DNA of 16,438 nucleotides from Propionibacteriaceae bacterium (GCA_025923975.1 JAICEV010000028.1:1-16438); one strand, 5' to 3'. Positions 1 through 6,545 are shown, numbered from the stretch's first letter. The notes: generated by a model not told the origin, from the letters alone. Program-made: numbers and translations.

Positions 1-392
1 CACGCTGCAGCGCGGCCAGCTTCGGAAGCTGCGGCTCCAGGTGTTCCCCGAGCATGGAGCTGCGGGCACCGACCGCCGCCGCGGCGCGGACCCGAGCCGC
101 CGCCTCACCATGGGACAGCTGCAAGATCCGGGTCAGGAACCTGGTCAGGTTGCTGAAGCTGTACGACCCGGCCAGATCGCTGGCCTCGGCGTCGCCGATC
201 ACACTGTGGTCGATCAGCGGAAGCCTGTTGCGGACGGCCTCGAAGCGCTGCCACCTTCTCGGCGGCATCCAGCTGATCCAGACCACCCGATTCCACGGCT
301 TCTATGAGTTCGGTGAGGTCGGCGTTGAGCTTGTCGAGGACCACATCCAGCCGCGACTGCTCACCGCATGCTGTTGGGTCCCCGAGTTGCAT
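1..392 (-). pseudogene. 13E12/DUF222-type protein (putative HNH endonuclease family), 5' part, frameshifted and cut by window edge
   Basis: The gene starts at ATG 392 and runs leftward out of the window. The first frame gives an N-terminus ending LDAAEKV. From about position 256 the homologous sequence continues in another frame as RWQRFEAVRNRLP, then a segment containing LTRILQLSHGEAAARV and GEHLEPQLPKLAAL. That pattern is typical of DUF222, the N-terminal region of actinobacterial 13E12-repeat proteins, which often carry a C-terminal HNH nuclease domain (out of view here). The two frames join within about 248-260, so a one- or two-base indel separates them: a real frameshift or a sequencing error. 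The molecular role of the family is poorly known; many copies are associated with mobile DNA and some are under SOS control. The family call is solid; pseudogene status is uncertain. Confidence 0.72.
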
Positions 393-405
393 ACCCTCAT
401 TCTAT

Positions 406-421
406 TCGAATAGGTGTTCGA
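406..421. promoter_or_regulatory. Putative LexA (SOS) box upstream of the DUF222 gene
   Basis: The sequence TCGAATAGGTGTTCGA matches the mycobacterial LexA consensus TCGAAC-N4-GTTCGA at 11 of 12 defined bases. It lies 14 bases upstream of the DUF222 start codon, where a repressor would block transcription. DUF222/13E12 genes in mycobacteria are known to include LexA-regulated members, which supports the assignment. Confidence 0.7.
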
Positions 422-514
422 TAGCAAGCCACGTCCTCAATGAAAAAGAAAATGGATGCCTAACGCACCCGACCGCTCCACCTGCCCAACGACAAACTCC
501 TCCACCGGCCCGGC

Positions 515-530
515 CCCGGCTAAAGCCGGG
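515..530 (-). terminator. Possible hairpin terminator after the flavin reductase-FCD gene
   Basis: CCCGGC and GCCGGG form a 6-bp all-GC stem around a four-base TAAA loop. It sits about 50 bases downstream of the flavin reductase-FCD stop codon. There is no T-tract, so it is only a weak candidate; many actinobacterial terminators lack U-runs. The rest of 422-579 holds no gene that I can see. Confidence 0.35.
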
Positions 531-579
531 AGCAGATCATGATCACATTTGACCTTCGACAAGCTCAGGGCTCAATGCA

Positions 580-1536
580 TTAGCCGATCTGCAAGTGGCC
601 GCGTACCGCATCCAAGTGCTTGCGCATCTCTTCACGGGCAGCTTCGGCATCACCGCGACGAAGTACCGTCAGCAACCGCCGATGACCCTCAACGGCGGCC
701 TGGGCCGATGCGCGACTGCCGCGATCTCGGTAGTGGATGGACTGCACCTGACCGAGGCTGGCCAGAGTGGCCTGCAGCACGCGGTTCCTGGATGCCTCAG
801 CGATTGCATTGTGAAACGCGAGCGCCAGCTGATTGAACTCGTCAGGTTGGTCGATCACCACTTCCGATTGATCAACAAGTTCCTCGAGCCGATCCCACTC
901 CTCGACCGAGGTGCGCGTGGCGGCGAGCGCCGCCAGAGCCGGCTCAACCGAGCTCTGGGCGTCCAGCATCTCCTCTGGGCCGACATCAAGTAGGTGATAG
1001 GCCACAGCGAGCCCGTCAGATGCATTTGCTAACCGATCTGACGGCACGGCCTCAGTCAGCGCGCGATATCCACCGGCCCAATAGACCAGAGGCTCGCCCG
1101 TACGGCCGCCGGCCGCAGCCACCCGGCCGACGAGAATCTCATGGTCGCCTCCCGGGAGAATGTCCTCGACGGTGCAATCGAACCAGCTGAGGCAGCCATC
1201 GACGATTGGTGCACCGGTCTGCCGAGACGTGGTCGAGACTGTCGCAAACCCAGCAGGCTCTGGCGTACGCCCGGATGTCGCGAAGTATGCCGCCACCTGC
1301 TGTTGATCACTTGCCAGCACACTGACTGCGAAAGCCTCGGCTGAACGCACGTAGCCAAGCAAGGCGCTGGATTGGTTGATCGACACAGTGACCAGAAGCG
1401 GATTCAACGACAGAGATGCAAAGGCTGAGACGGTCACGCCGTAGGCACCTTCGGAGGCGCGCGTCGTCACAACGGTTACGCCGGAGGCGAAGCGTCCAGC
1501 AGCCTGCCTGAACGCGTGCCCGTGATCGGGAATCAC
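580..1536 (-). CDS. Flavin reductase domain fused to a GntR-type FCD ligand-binding domain
   Basis: Residues about 5-160 look like the FMN-binding split-barrel flavin reductases (HpaC type), for example the stretch GRFASGVTVVTT and the SAFASLSLNPLLVTVSI core. Such enzymes use NAD(P)H to supply reduced flavin to monooxygenases. Residues about 175-315 look like an FCD domain, the effector domain of FadR-type GntR regulators: it has AFHNAIAEAS with His242, then EGHRRLL with His285 and RKHLDAV with His307. The Asp normally four residues before the first metal His appears as Ala238. No winged helix is present, so this is unlikely to bind DNA itself. GTG start 1536 overlaps the upstream stop by four bases (GTGA), implying translational coupling. 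A ligand-gated flavin reductase is an inference; both domain calls are good. Confidence 0.85.
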   Translation of the reverse strand: MIPDHGHAFRQAAGRFASGVTVVTTRASEGAYGVTVSAFASLSLNPLLVTVSINQSSALLGYVRSAEAFAVSVLASDQQQVAAYFATSGRTPEPAGFATVSTTSRQTGAPIVDGCLSWFDCTVEDILPGGDHEILVGRVAAAGGRTGEPLVYWAGGYRALTEAVPSDRLANASDGLAVAYHLLDVGPEEMLDAQSSVEPALAALAATRTSVEEWDRLEELVDQSEVVIDQPDEFNQLALAFHNAIAEASRNRVLQATLASLGQVQSIHYRDRGSRASAQAAVEGHRRLLTVLRRGDAEAAREEMRKHLDAVRGHLQIG

Positions 1537-2255
1537 CCGTGCCCGACCTCTGAACGGACAGCGACATGATCGAGAAAAAGGTCGACCAGCTTGTGCGCCC
1601 TCTCTCGGTTGGAAGCATCCCGCTCAGCCGTTTGCCGTACCAATTCGTCGACATCCCTACCAAGCGCGTTCATCTCTTCAGTACCGCCGGTCGCCATCCA
1701 GCTAGCCAGGATCGCGGAGTTCATCTCGGGATGGAACTGCACGGCGAGATTCCGGTCAAGAATGAAGGCCTGCGACGAGTTGGCGTTACGCGCCAATTCG
1801 GTGGCCGCGTCGGGCAGCTCCCAGCGGTCGTAATGCCACTGGAACCATTCGCCTCCAGGAACCAGGGATTCGTCGTCGGATTCGATCTCGACCCAGCCCA
1901 GCTCCGGTGCTCCGGCGCGAGACACTGATCCGCCATGCGCTGCGGCGAGTAGCTGTCCGCCGAAGCAGATCCCGAATACCGGCACGTGATCAACGTGCGC
2001 ATCCCGCAACATGGCGAGCTCTGGCAGCACCCAGGATCCAATGGTTTCATGATCATATACGGACCACGGGGCACCCATCGTAATGATCACGTCGAAGCTC
2101 GTAGGCGCTGGGAACTGGGTTTCGACATTGGGTGATCGAAAGTGGGCTTTCGGAACCACCTGGTGTAGGACCAAGTCATAGCCGCGATCGGTAAACCGCT
2201 CGCCGACGAAGCCCGGCGTACAGATGTGATCATGCTGGATCATCAGGGCGCGCAC
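1533..2255 (-). CDS. Class I glutamine amidotransferase-like protein
   Basis: This 240-residue protein has the class I GATase triad. Nucleophile Cys97 lies in FGICFGGQLLA, and His175 and Glu177 lie in VQFHPEM, in the order and spacing of the GMP-synthase-like glutaminase domain. It stands alone with no synthetase domain, as in stand-alone members that hydrolyse gamma-glutamyl compounds or donate ammonia to a partner. The GTG start is preceded by TAGACT six bases upstream, a TAnnnT-type -10 element, and there is no convincing Shine-Dalgarno sequence, so the message may be leaderless. The next in-frame ATG, four codons in, is an alternative. It is coupled to the flavin reductase-FCD gene and divergent from the Rieske genes. 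The substrate is unknown; hydrolysis of a gamma-glutamylated amine would suit an oxygenase locus but is speculative. Confidence 0.82.
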   Translation of the reverse strand: MRALMIQHDHICTPGFVGERFTDRGYDLVLHQVVPKAHFRSPNVETQFPAPTSFDVIITMGAPWSVYDHETIGSWVLPELAMLRDAHVDHVPVFGICFGGQLLAAAHGGSVSRAGAPELGWVEIESDDESLVPGGEWFQWHYDRWELPDAATELARNANSSQAFILDRNLAVQFHPEMNSAILASWMATGGTEEMNALGRDVDELVRQTAERDASNRERAHKLVDLFLDHVAVRSEVGHG

Positions 2256-2268
2256 GGCCCGAGTCTAA

Positions 2269-2280
2269 TTTGGATCCGAA
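2269..2280. promoter_or_regulatory. Candidate operator, left copy (TTTGGATCCGAA)
   Basis: This near-palindrome overlaps the likely promoter of the amidotransferase gene, 14 bases upstream of its start. Its partner at 2370-2381 is the same motif in opposite orientation with one mismatch. The symmetry around a GGATCC centre suggests a dimeric regulator. No DNA-binding regulator is encoded next to it within the window. Confidence 0.45.
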
Positions 2281-2369
2281 TGATGCCCTTCGACGAGCTC
2301 ACGGCGCATCCGGTTCTGGGCTCAGGGCGAATCAGGACATCTTGTCGCCCGCCCCTCCCACCGCTATCG

Positions 2370-2381
2370 TTCGTATCCAAA
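2370..2381. promoter_or_regulatory. Candidate operator, right copy (TTCGTATCCAAA)
   Basis: The reverse complement is TTTGGATACGAA, identical to the left copy at 11 of 12 positions. The two centres are 101 bases apart, one near each end of the 160-base divergent intergenic region, so one regulator could control both transcripts. This copy lies 35 bases upstream of the reductase start. Confidence 0.45.
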
Positions 2382-2415
2382 CAAATGTTGGCTGCTGCGA
2401 CAGGCGGACGCGATT

Positions 2416-3393
2416 GTGACAGTGACGACCACCAAGACGATCATCCGGGAGCACGAGACCGACCTTGTTGTGCGGGAGGCGCAGACCATCGCTGATGACG
2501 TTGTCGTGCTCACCCTTGCCGCCCCAGATGACGCCGAGTTGCCGGCCTGGACGCCAGGCGCGCACATCGACCTCATCTTGGGTGATGACCTGACCCGCCA
2601 GTACTCGCTGTGCAGCAGCCCGTCAAAACCCAACGTCTGGCGAGTGGGTGTTCTGCGCGCGCCGGACAGCCGCGGTGGTTCGGAACGAGTGCACAGCGCC
2701 CTCACTTCGGGCTCGACAGTCCGGGTTCGCGGCCCTCGCAACCACTTTCCACTGGTTACCAGCTCGCGATATCTGTTCATCGCAGGCGGTATTGGAATCA
2801 CGCCGATATTGCCCATGATCGCGGAGGCCGAAGCGGCGGCCGCCGACTGGCGGCTGATCTATGGCGGCCGGGAACGTGCGTCAATGGCTTTCCTCGACGA
2901 ACTTGCCCAGTACGGCGACCGAGTGACGGTCGTGCCACAGAACGAGATGGGCATGCTCGATCTGGAATCTGTCCTCGGATCGCCGCAACCGGACACCCTG
3001 GTCTATTGCTGCGGCCCAGAAGGTCTCCTCAGCGCAGTCGAGAAATTCTGCGAGAACTGGCCACCCGGCACGCTTCACTTGGAACGGTTCTCCGCCAAGC
3101 CGCAGGAACCAGTTGCTGAGGCTGACTCGTCCTTCGAGCTGGTGCTGGAACGCTCGGGCCTGACATTGCAGGTCCCGCCCGATAAGTCCGTGCTCGAGGT
3201 GATCCGGGCCGCAGGGGTTAGCGTTCTCGCATCCTGCCTAGAGGGGGTCTGCGGAACCTGTGAGACTGAGGTCATCGATGGCGATGTTGATCACCGCGAC
3301 TCTGTTCTCAACGAGGAGGAGCAGGCGGCAAACGAATACATGATGGTGTGCGTTTCACGGTGCAACTCCCCACGACTGACCCTCGATCTGTAA
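2416..3393 (+). CDS. Rieske oxygenase reductase, phthalate dioxygenase reductase/VanB type (FMN, NAD, 2Fe-2S)
   Basis: This 325-residue electron-transfer protein has the class IA order: an FMN domain with RQYSLCS at 61-67, an NAD domain with AGGIGITPI at 123-131 and YCCGPEGLL at 197-205, then a C-terminal plant-type [2Fe-2S] ferredoxin domain. The cluster ligands are Cys274, Cys279, Cys282 and Cys312 (C-x4-C-x2-C-x29-C), all present. Such proteins move electrons from NADH through FMN to the Rieske centre of a partner oxygenase. The GTG start is preceded by AGGCGG eight bases upstream. The Rieske gene follows 13 bases after the stop, so the two are almost certainly one operon. Everything needed for activity appears intact, in contrast with the partner. 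Substrate class cannot be told from the reductase. Confidence 0.93.
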   Translation: MTVTTTKTIIREHETDLVVREAQTIADDVVVLTLAAPDDAELPAWTPGAHIDLILGDDLTRQYSLCSSPSKPNVWRVGVLRAPDSRGGSERVHSALTSGSTVRVRGPRNHFPLVTSSRYLFIAGGIGITPILPMIAEAEAAAADWRLIYGGRERASMAFLDELAQYGDRVTVVPQNEMGMLDLESVLGSPQPDTLVYCCGPEGLLSAVEKFCENWPPGTLHLERFSAKPQEPVAEADSSFELVLERSGLTLQVPPDKSVLEVIRAAGVSVLASCLEGVCGTCETEVIDGDVDHRDSVLNEEEQAANEYMMVCVSRCNSPRLTLDL

Positions 3394-3406
3394 ACGGAGT
3401 AGAGCG

Positions 3407-4501
3407 ATGAGCCTGGACGTGTCAACTCGCAGCCGTCTCCCGCGGGTCCACCCCCGCAACTGTTGGTACATGCTGGCCACCAGCGAAGAGGTCGGTCGGG
3501 AACCGCTGGGTCGCCGCGCCCTCGATACCGGCGTCGTTCTGTACCGCACAACCGATGGCACGCCGGTCGCCCTGGAGGACCGCTGCGCTCACCGGCCGTA
3601 TCCCCTCAGCCTCGGACATATCGAGGGGGACAACATCGTCTCCGGCTATACCGGCTTCGTTTACGACGCCCAAGGTTTCTGTGTCCACGTCCCGACCCAG
3701 AGCGAGATACCGGTCGGTGCTCGGGTACCGGCATTCCCGGTCCATGAAGACGGCGTTTTCGTATGGGCCTGGCTGGGCGAGCCTGCGCTGGCGGCGCTAC
3801 GGCCACCGCCCGCCACGCCGTGGCTCAGCGATCCGGGATGGGCGACCCTCGGTGATGTGTGGGAGACCGAAGCAGACGTACTGCTGCTGCATGAGAACTT
3901 CGCCGACATCACCCATGTCGCGGTCGTCGACCCTTTCATTGCGCCGCCTGTGCTGCGCAGCTCACCGCCGCCGCTTGAGGTGGAGGTCACCGAGACCACG
4001 GTTTCGTTCTCGCGAACCTACGAGCCAGCTCCCATTCCTGCGTGGCAAGCGGAGCTTCTCGAGCTGCCGGCTGACGCCGAACACGTCCAGCATGAGCACG
4101 GCGCCTTCGTAACGCCTGGCCTGTGGGTAGATCGCTGGGACGTCCGTGTGGAATCGGCGCCTAATGAAACAAAGATTCACACGTTCCGTTTCACCCACGC
4201 CCTCACGCCGATCTCTTCGGGCCGCACCCGGCACGCCTGGCGGGTGAGCCGGAACTTCGCTCTGGGTGAGCAAGCAGGAAGAGCGCTGCTGCCGATCTTC
4301 ACCGACTACTACCGGCGAGTGCAGCGGATTCTCGAGACGATGCAGGACGTCCTCGACGCCGACGGACCTCGTAAGGAGATCAATGTCAGCGCCGACGCCG
4401 CAGCCCTTCAGGTGCGCAAGATCATCCGCAACATGGTGGCTGATGAGACGGGGGCTAGGTTTCGGGGTGCGCGCTCAACTGGAGCGGCCCGCGCTCACTG
4501 A
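3407..4501 (+). CDS. Rieske oxygenase-like protein (VanA/dicamba monooxygenase fold) with substituted metal ligands
   Basis: The 364 residues follow a VanA/DdmC-type oxygenase throughout: NCWYMLA at the N-terminus, LEDRCAHRPYPLSLG, GxCVHVPTQ, an LLLHENFADITH helix and a VSRNF stretch. The Rieske site should read C-x-H-x16-C-x2-H. Here Cys60 and His62 are kept, but the second pair, at exactly the right spacing, is Ser79 and Thr82 (SGYTGF in place of C-x-Y-H-G). In the mononuclear iron site, Asn164, Asp167 and His170 are kept, the second His is Asp175, and the C-terminal Asp aligns by eye with Val305, although Asp300 is close. The reading frame is intact, so this looks like a maintained protein, not a decayed gene. 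GGAG lies seven bases before ATG 3407. Either it binds metal differently or it is a non-catalytic fold member. The oxygenase function is therefore open. Confidence 0.85.
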   Translation: MSLDVSTRSRLPRVHPRNCWYMLATSEEVGREPLGRRALDTGVVLYRTTDGTPVALEDRCAHRPYPLSLGHIEGDNIVSGYTGFVYDAQGFCVHVPTQSEIPVGARVPAFPVHEDGVFVWAWLGEPALAALRPPPATPWLSDPGWATLGDVWETEADVLLLHENFADITHVAVVDPFIAPPVLRSSPPPLEVEVTETTVSFSRTYEPAPIPAWQAELLELPADAEHVQHEHGAFVTPGLWVDRWDVRVESAPNETKIHTFRFTHALTPISSGRTRHAWRVSRNFALGEQAGRALLPIFTDYYRRVQRILETMQDVLDADGPRKEINVSADAAALQVRKIIRNMVADETGARFRGARSTGAARAH

Positions 4502-4521
4502 GCCACCCCGGAATGAGTGCC

Positions 4522-4541
4522 GACGTTCCCGCGGGAACGTC
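4522..4541. terminator. Perfect 20-base palindrome between convergent genes, probable bidirectional terminator
   Basis: GACGTTCCCGCGGGAACGTC is a perfect dyad. It lies 20 bases after the Rieske-like stop and 24 bases before the end of the converging VOC gene. As a hairpin it gives an 8-bp stem with a CGCG loop, serving both strands. There is no T-tract, so termination is inferred from position and symmetry; a protein-binding site is possible. Confidence 0.5.
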
Positions 4542-4564
4542 TCGACCTGGAGCGCGCTGCGTCC

Positions 4565-5416
4565 TTAACCCGATGCCGGCGAGTACTGGCTCACGGTGAA
4601 GACCGCGCCTTGCGGATCGCGAATCTGCGCATCTCGCGTCCAGTCGCTGTCCGTAGTGGACAGCACAGTCCCACCGAGGTGCTCAGCGGCTGTGGCTGAC
4701 TCGTCGCGGTCGGCGACCGTGAATATCACATGCCAGTGCGGTTGCTCCCCCTGCGCGGTTATCAGCCAAGCGAATGCATCGGCGAACCCGGGCGGCACCG
4801 AATCGCCGGACTGCCTCTCATGGATCCCGGGGTCAGACGTGGCAGCGAGGTGATCACCGTATCCCGGTTGGCGAATCATGGTCCCGAAACCGAGGTCGTC
4901 GAACTGCCAGCCGAACACCCGAGTGTAGAAGTCAACCGATGCTGACGGGTCAGCTGTGTACAGATCACTGAAATTCCAGGCGCCGGGAGTGTTGGCAACC
5001 TGTGCGCCAAGCCGTCCCCAGGCCTGCCACAGACGGAACGGAATTCCTTCTGGGTCGAGGCAGGATGCCGTGCGGCCCGCCTGACCGACATCGGACGGTG
5101 GCTCGGTCATGCGGCCTCCCTCGGCCACCACGCGGGCGGTGGCTTGGTCGATGTCCCGGACGGCAATGTAGGTGTTCCACGTAGCGGAGCGCGTTGCTAA
5201 GTCGTTCGCGGTGGACCGTTCACCGACCCCCGCTGCTTCCTGGCCATCAAGTTGGGCAATGAGGTATCGGACTTTCGAGCTCGACACAGTCTCGAGGAAC
5301 CTCCAACCGAAAAGCACACCGTAGAACCTCGCGGCTTCTTCCACATCGGCTGCCTCGATGTCCACCCAGCAAGTGACACCTTCGGGATATGTCCTCGGCT
5401 CGTTCATCAGAAACAC
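4565..5416 (-). CDS. Two-domain VOC (glyoxalase/bleomycin-resistance fold) family protein
   Basis: Two homologous halves are visible. The first, about residues 12-135, begins VTCWVDIEAADVEEAARFYGVLFGW and ends at DPEGIPFRLWQ. The second, about 145-280, begins NFSDLYTADPSASVDFYTRVFGW and ends at DPQGAVFTVSQ. Each carries the VOC signature of a substrate-domain helix followed by FYGxLFGW or FYTRVFGW. The arrangement resembles the mycobacterial CFP30B-like hydroxylase/glyoxalase group. The family includes dioxygenases, lyases and drug-binding proteins, and metal ligands cannot be assigned confidently here, so the reaction is unknown. The GTG start at 5416 (with an ATG three codons in) lies 8 bases after the HEPN stop, so the gene may be co-transcribed with the MNT/HEPN pair. 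Confidence 0.82.
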   Translation of the reverse strand: MFLMNEPRTYPEGVTCWVDIEAADVEEAARFYGVLFGWRFLETVSSSKVRYLIAQLDGQEAAGVGERSTANDLATRSATWNTYIAVRDIDQATARVVAEGGRMTEPPSDVGQAGRTASCLDPEGIPFRLWQAWGRLGAQVANTPGAWNFSDLYTADPSASVDFYTRVFGWQFDDLGFGTMIRQPGYGDHLAATSDPGIHERQSGDSVPPGFADAFAWLITAQGEQPHWHVIFTVADRDESATAAEHLGGTVLSTTDSDWTRDAQIRDPQGAVFTVSQYSPASG

Positions 5417-5424
5417 TTACCACG

Positions 5425-5805
5425 TCAGCGGCCGGCAACGACATCTTGGGCGCCTGAGAACATTCGCTGCGCCCACTCCACCGCCTTGTTGGCACTGGAG
5501 CTAGCGACCGATAACGGCGCGTACTGAGACCTTGCTTTGAGCTTCAGCAGCCGATTCAGGGTTGGAGACAAATCAGCACCGGCGCGACCAGCTCGCCGTA
5601 GTTCTGACACAGCCTCCCCATGGTTGTCACTCTTGTTGGTGCGCCCTGTCAGTGCGAGGCAAATCGCGTCCTTCGAGTTGATCGCCGAAATGATTGCATT
5701 TGACGTTGCGGCATTCGGCAGCTTCCGGTCCCGGTTCCCCTCCGCCGCGTCAAGAAACTCTCGTGCCTTGGAAAGATGTAGTTGGGCTTCCTCCAAGGCG
5801 GTCAA
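5425..5805 (-). CDS. HEPN domain protein, putative RNase toxin or partner of the MNT protein
   Basis: This small (126 residues) mostly helical protein carries an R-x6-H motif, Arg55 to His62 in GRTNKSDNHGEA. That is the catalytic signature expected of HEPN ribonucleases (R-x4-6-H). HEPN proteins pair with minimal nucleotidyltransferases (MNT) as type VII toxin-antitoxin modules of the HepT/MntA kind, where the MNT partner AMPylates the HEPN toxin. The upstream gene here is such an MNT protein. The start is TTG 5805, whose last two bases overlap the upstream TGA stop; a strong AGGGAGG lies seven bases before it, inside the MNT gene. The coupled order, antitoxin-like gene first, fits a TA module. 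Toxicity is inferred from family only. Confidence 0.78.
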   Translation of the reverse strand: MTALEEAQLHLSKAREFLDAAEGNRDRKLPNAATSNAIISAINSKDAICLALTGRTNKSDNHGEAVSELRRAGRAGADLSPTLNRLLKLKARSQYAPLSVASSSANKAVEWAQRMFSGAQDVVAGR

Positions 5806-6440
5806 CGCGAGACCTCCCTGCGCAGGAGGGTCCGCGGATCCCGGCCGGCCAACACCACTCCATGCTCGCGGAGATCACGGATGAGGCGATCATCACGTTC
5901 GACGGCGGCACTCAGTTCCGCGGCGTCCATTTCAATCACCTCACATGGGTTACCTGACCAGGCCTTGATCTTCTCCATCAGGATCTCCGTTTGGCGGTCC
6001 CAGTCCGAGGCTGCTTCGTCATCGAGGCCACCGGCAGGCAGCACAAAGAAGATGTCTATGTCGCTCCGCTCGGTCCCTTCTCCCCGTACCGACGATCCGA
6101 ACAGCCAAGCGGCCTGTGGTGGCGAAGACCAGGTGTCCAGCTCGGCTCGAATCCGAGCCACCAGGGTGACCCACATCCGGGCGAGCGCCTGGATGCCTGC
6201 TGCCGCAACATGATCATGATTGAGCCGGTACAGGTTGGCAGGAGGCCTTCGCTCCAATAACACGACGCCGGACGCGACCAGTTTCCGAAGAACGCGGTTT
6301 ACCTGGGTCTGGGCGAACCTCGGCTTCGTCAGCTCAGCGACACCACGACCACTGAGCGGCTCATCGGTTCGGGCGAGCACACTGAGAACTGCTCCATGAG
6401 CACTCGGAATGACCGACTGGATCGGATTGGCTAGATCCAT
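5802..6440 (-). CDS. Winged-helix protein fused to MNT-type nucleotidyltransferase domain (putative antitoxin/AMPylator)
   Basis: Residues about 10-75 form a winged-helix region (GAVLSVLARTDEPLSGRGVAELT, then a QVNRVLRKLVASGVVLLERR recognition and wing segment). Residues about 105-200 are a polymerase-beta-like minimal nucleotidyltransferase. It shows GSSVRG at 115-120 followed by SDIDIF, giving catalytic Asp127 and Asp129, and a later acidic residue (probably Glu170) for the third metal ligand. MNT antitoxins transfer AMP to their HEPN partner, which is encoded immediately downstream with a coupled start. The added winged helix suggests this protein also represses its own promoter, which carries a paired dyad. 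ATG 6440 follows AAGGAAG at good spacing. Confidence 0.8.
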   Translation of the reverse strand: MDLANPIQSVIPSAHGAVLSVLARTDEPLSGRGVAELTKPRFAQTQVNRVLRKLVASGVVLLERRPPANLYRLNHDHVAAAGIQALARMWVTLVARIRAELDTWSSPPQAAWLFGSSVRGEGTERSDIDIFFVLPAGGLDDEAASDWDRQTEILMEKIKAWSGNPCEVIEMDAAELSAAVERDDRLIRDLREHGVVLAGRDPRTLLRREVSR

Positions 6441-6464
6441 GAATCTTCCTTGATTGAGTCATCA

Positions 6465-6493
6465 ATGGTATGAATGAGCGATATATGGCTCAA
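6465..6493 (-). promoter_or_regulatory. Probable promoter of the MNT/HEPN operon
   Basis: Reading leftward, TTGAGC (6493-6488) and TACCAT (6470-6465) are separated by 17 bases, resembling a sigma-70-type -35/-10 pair with four of six matches each. The elements lie upstream of the MNT start and are covered by the dyads at 6475-6513. Confidence 0.4.
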
Positions 6494-6513
6494 TTGAGCA
6501 GTATACTGCTCAA
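6475..6513. promoter_or_regulatory. Double-dyad operator upstream of the MNT/HEPN operon
   Basis: Two inverted repeats of the same design sit side by side: TGAGC-N8-GCTCA at 6475-6492 and TTGAGC-N8-GCTCAA at 6494-6513. The second is a perfect 20-base palindrome. Their inner arms join as GCTCAATTGAGC, also a perfect palindrome. The block overlaps the predicted promoter, and the only nearby DNA-binding protein is the winged-helix MNT protein. Autorepression by cooperative binding is the likely role. Confidence 0.65.
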
Positions 6514-6545
6514 TCATCCTATGGCGCCAGCTGGGGCGCTCTTCA

